Origin: Candidatus Omnitrophota bacterium
GTDB lineage: Bacteria; Omnitrophota; Koll11; Zapsychrales; Fredricksoniimonadaceae
Assembly (NCBI GenBank): GCA_023247595.1
Contig: JAHFGF010000097.1
Location: forward strand, 1 to 6,325
Direction: 5' to 3'
Length of the DNA stretch: 6,325 nt
Position 1 is the first letter of the stretch; each line of letters opens with the position of its first letter. Below the pieces are notes generated by a model. That model saw nothing but the letters and a program-made list of their open reading frames with translations, made no database searches and was not told where the DNA came from. The position numbers were made by a program, and so were the translations under genes. Positions 5,901 to 6,325 of the stretch are shown here, piece after piece.

Positions 5901-6325
5901 CTATCCTGCCCTAGACATTAACTTTCTATTGTCGAACACATCAACTTCGTCTCCGCGAAAAACCAAACTTGATACATTGGGCACCGAACGCCGGCTTAAA
6001 AATTCCGCCGGATTTACCGCCTGAGCGCTCCCGATGATTAAATAAATATTATTCATCGTCACAGACCGTATATCTAATATTCTGGGAACAATGCCTCGGA
6101 TAGGAACCATTTCAATATTTTCTCCGTCGAGAAATAAATTCATTTCACCGTCGCCCGTGACTCTTAAATCAAGCCATTTGGTGCGCAGGTCAATTCCTCC
6201 CTTTCGCGCTTCGGGCGGACCGGCTAATTCTTCGTCACCTGTACCAATACCCTCAACAACAACTGTGGGCGCGAGACCAGAAGATGCCGCAGGACCATTC
6301 GTCGGTAAAATCGGATGTTCTTCAC
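5901..6325 (-). CDS. C-terminal part of an unrecognised protein, 5' end outside window
   Basis: The frame is open from the right edge to TAG at 5901-5903, giving 140 visible residues. An internal ATG at 6143 exists, but the open frame and similar composition upstream of it argue that the true start lies outside. The visible N-terminal part is rich in Gly, Pro, Ala and acidic residues (about the first 35: TNGPAASSG, VVVEGIGTGDEELAGPPE) and looks like a linker. It is followed by a probable beta-rich domain (KWLDLRVTGDGEMNLFLDG, MVPIRGIVPRILDIRSV, NIYLIIGSAQAVNPAEF) and a polar tail ending VDVFDNRKLMSRAG. There is no cysteine and no membrane segment in the visible part. I do not recognise the family. 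It precedes the small membrane protein by 35 nt and probably shares a transcript with it. Confidence 0.7.
   Translation of the reverse strand, partial: EEHPILPTNGPAASSGLAPTVVVEGIGTGDEELAGPPEARKGGIDLRTKWLDLRVTGDGEMNLFLDGENIEMVPIRGIVPRILDIRSVTMNNIYLIIGSAQAVNPAEFLSRRSVPNVSSLVFRGDEVDVFDNRKLMSRAG

Overview
The window looks like a stretch of bacterial chromosome with mid-range base composition and ordinary housekeeping genes. A tandem, partly broken pair of rlmN genes breaks the pattern. The organism cannot be named from sequence alone. The style of the proteins suggests an uncultured Gram-negative-type lineage such as Candidatus Omnitrophota: a membrane-anchored TPR-like/LysM/YkuD protein, a DUF212 protein, and an RlmN with the CKFGCKFCASG radical-SAM signature. 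This is a weak inference.

Left two thirds, minus strand (3771 down to 1): five genes lie head to tail with short gaps, so they probably form one operon. In transcription order they are a DUF212 (divergent PAP2 family) membrane protein, a membrane-anchored LysM/L,D-transpeptidase, accA (carboxyltransferase alpha subunit of acetyl-CoA carboxylase), a 3'-truncated rlmN copy of 187 codons, and 8 nt later a second rlmN copy that runs off the left edge (286 codons visible). The products link envelope building (lipid phosphatase-like protein, peptidoglycan cross-linking, fatty-acid supply) with ribosome modification.

Middle (3772-4001): a 230-nt divergent intergenic region. It holds a good minus-strand promoter (TTGCAA-16-TATAAT) for the five-gene operon and an overlapping plus-strand promoter candidate (TTGACT-17-TAGATT) for comM. 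The comM leader contains a pyrimidine tract that can pair exactly with the comM Shine-Dalgarno sequence.

Right third: comM (YifB-type AAA+ ATPase, 511 aa) is on the plus strand. It converges on two minus-strand genes: a small membrane protein of a family I cannot name firmly, and upstream of it the C-terminal part of an unrecognised protein that enters from the right edge.

The item most worth attention is the rlmN tandem. The two copies are about 77% identical over 159 aligned residues but differ strongly at synonymous sites and in GC content. The upstream copy has lost its C-terminal half. The downstream copy keeps that half as far as it can be seen, but has unusual residues in otherwise well-conserved radical-SAM motifs. 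No RNA genes, insertion sequences, CRISPR arrays or gene-free stretches above 300 nt were seen.
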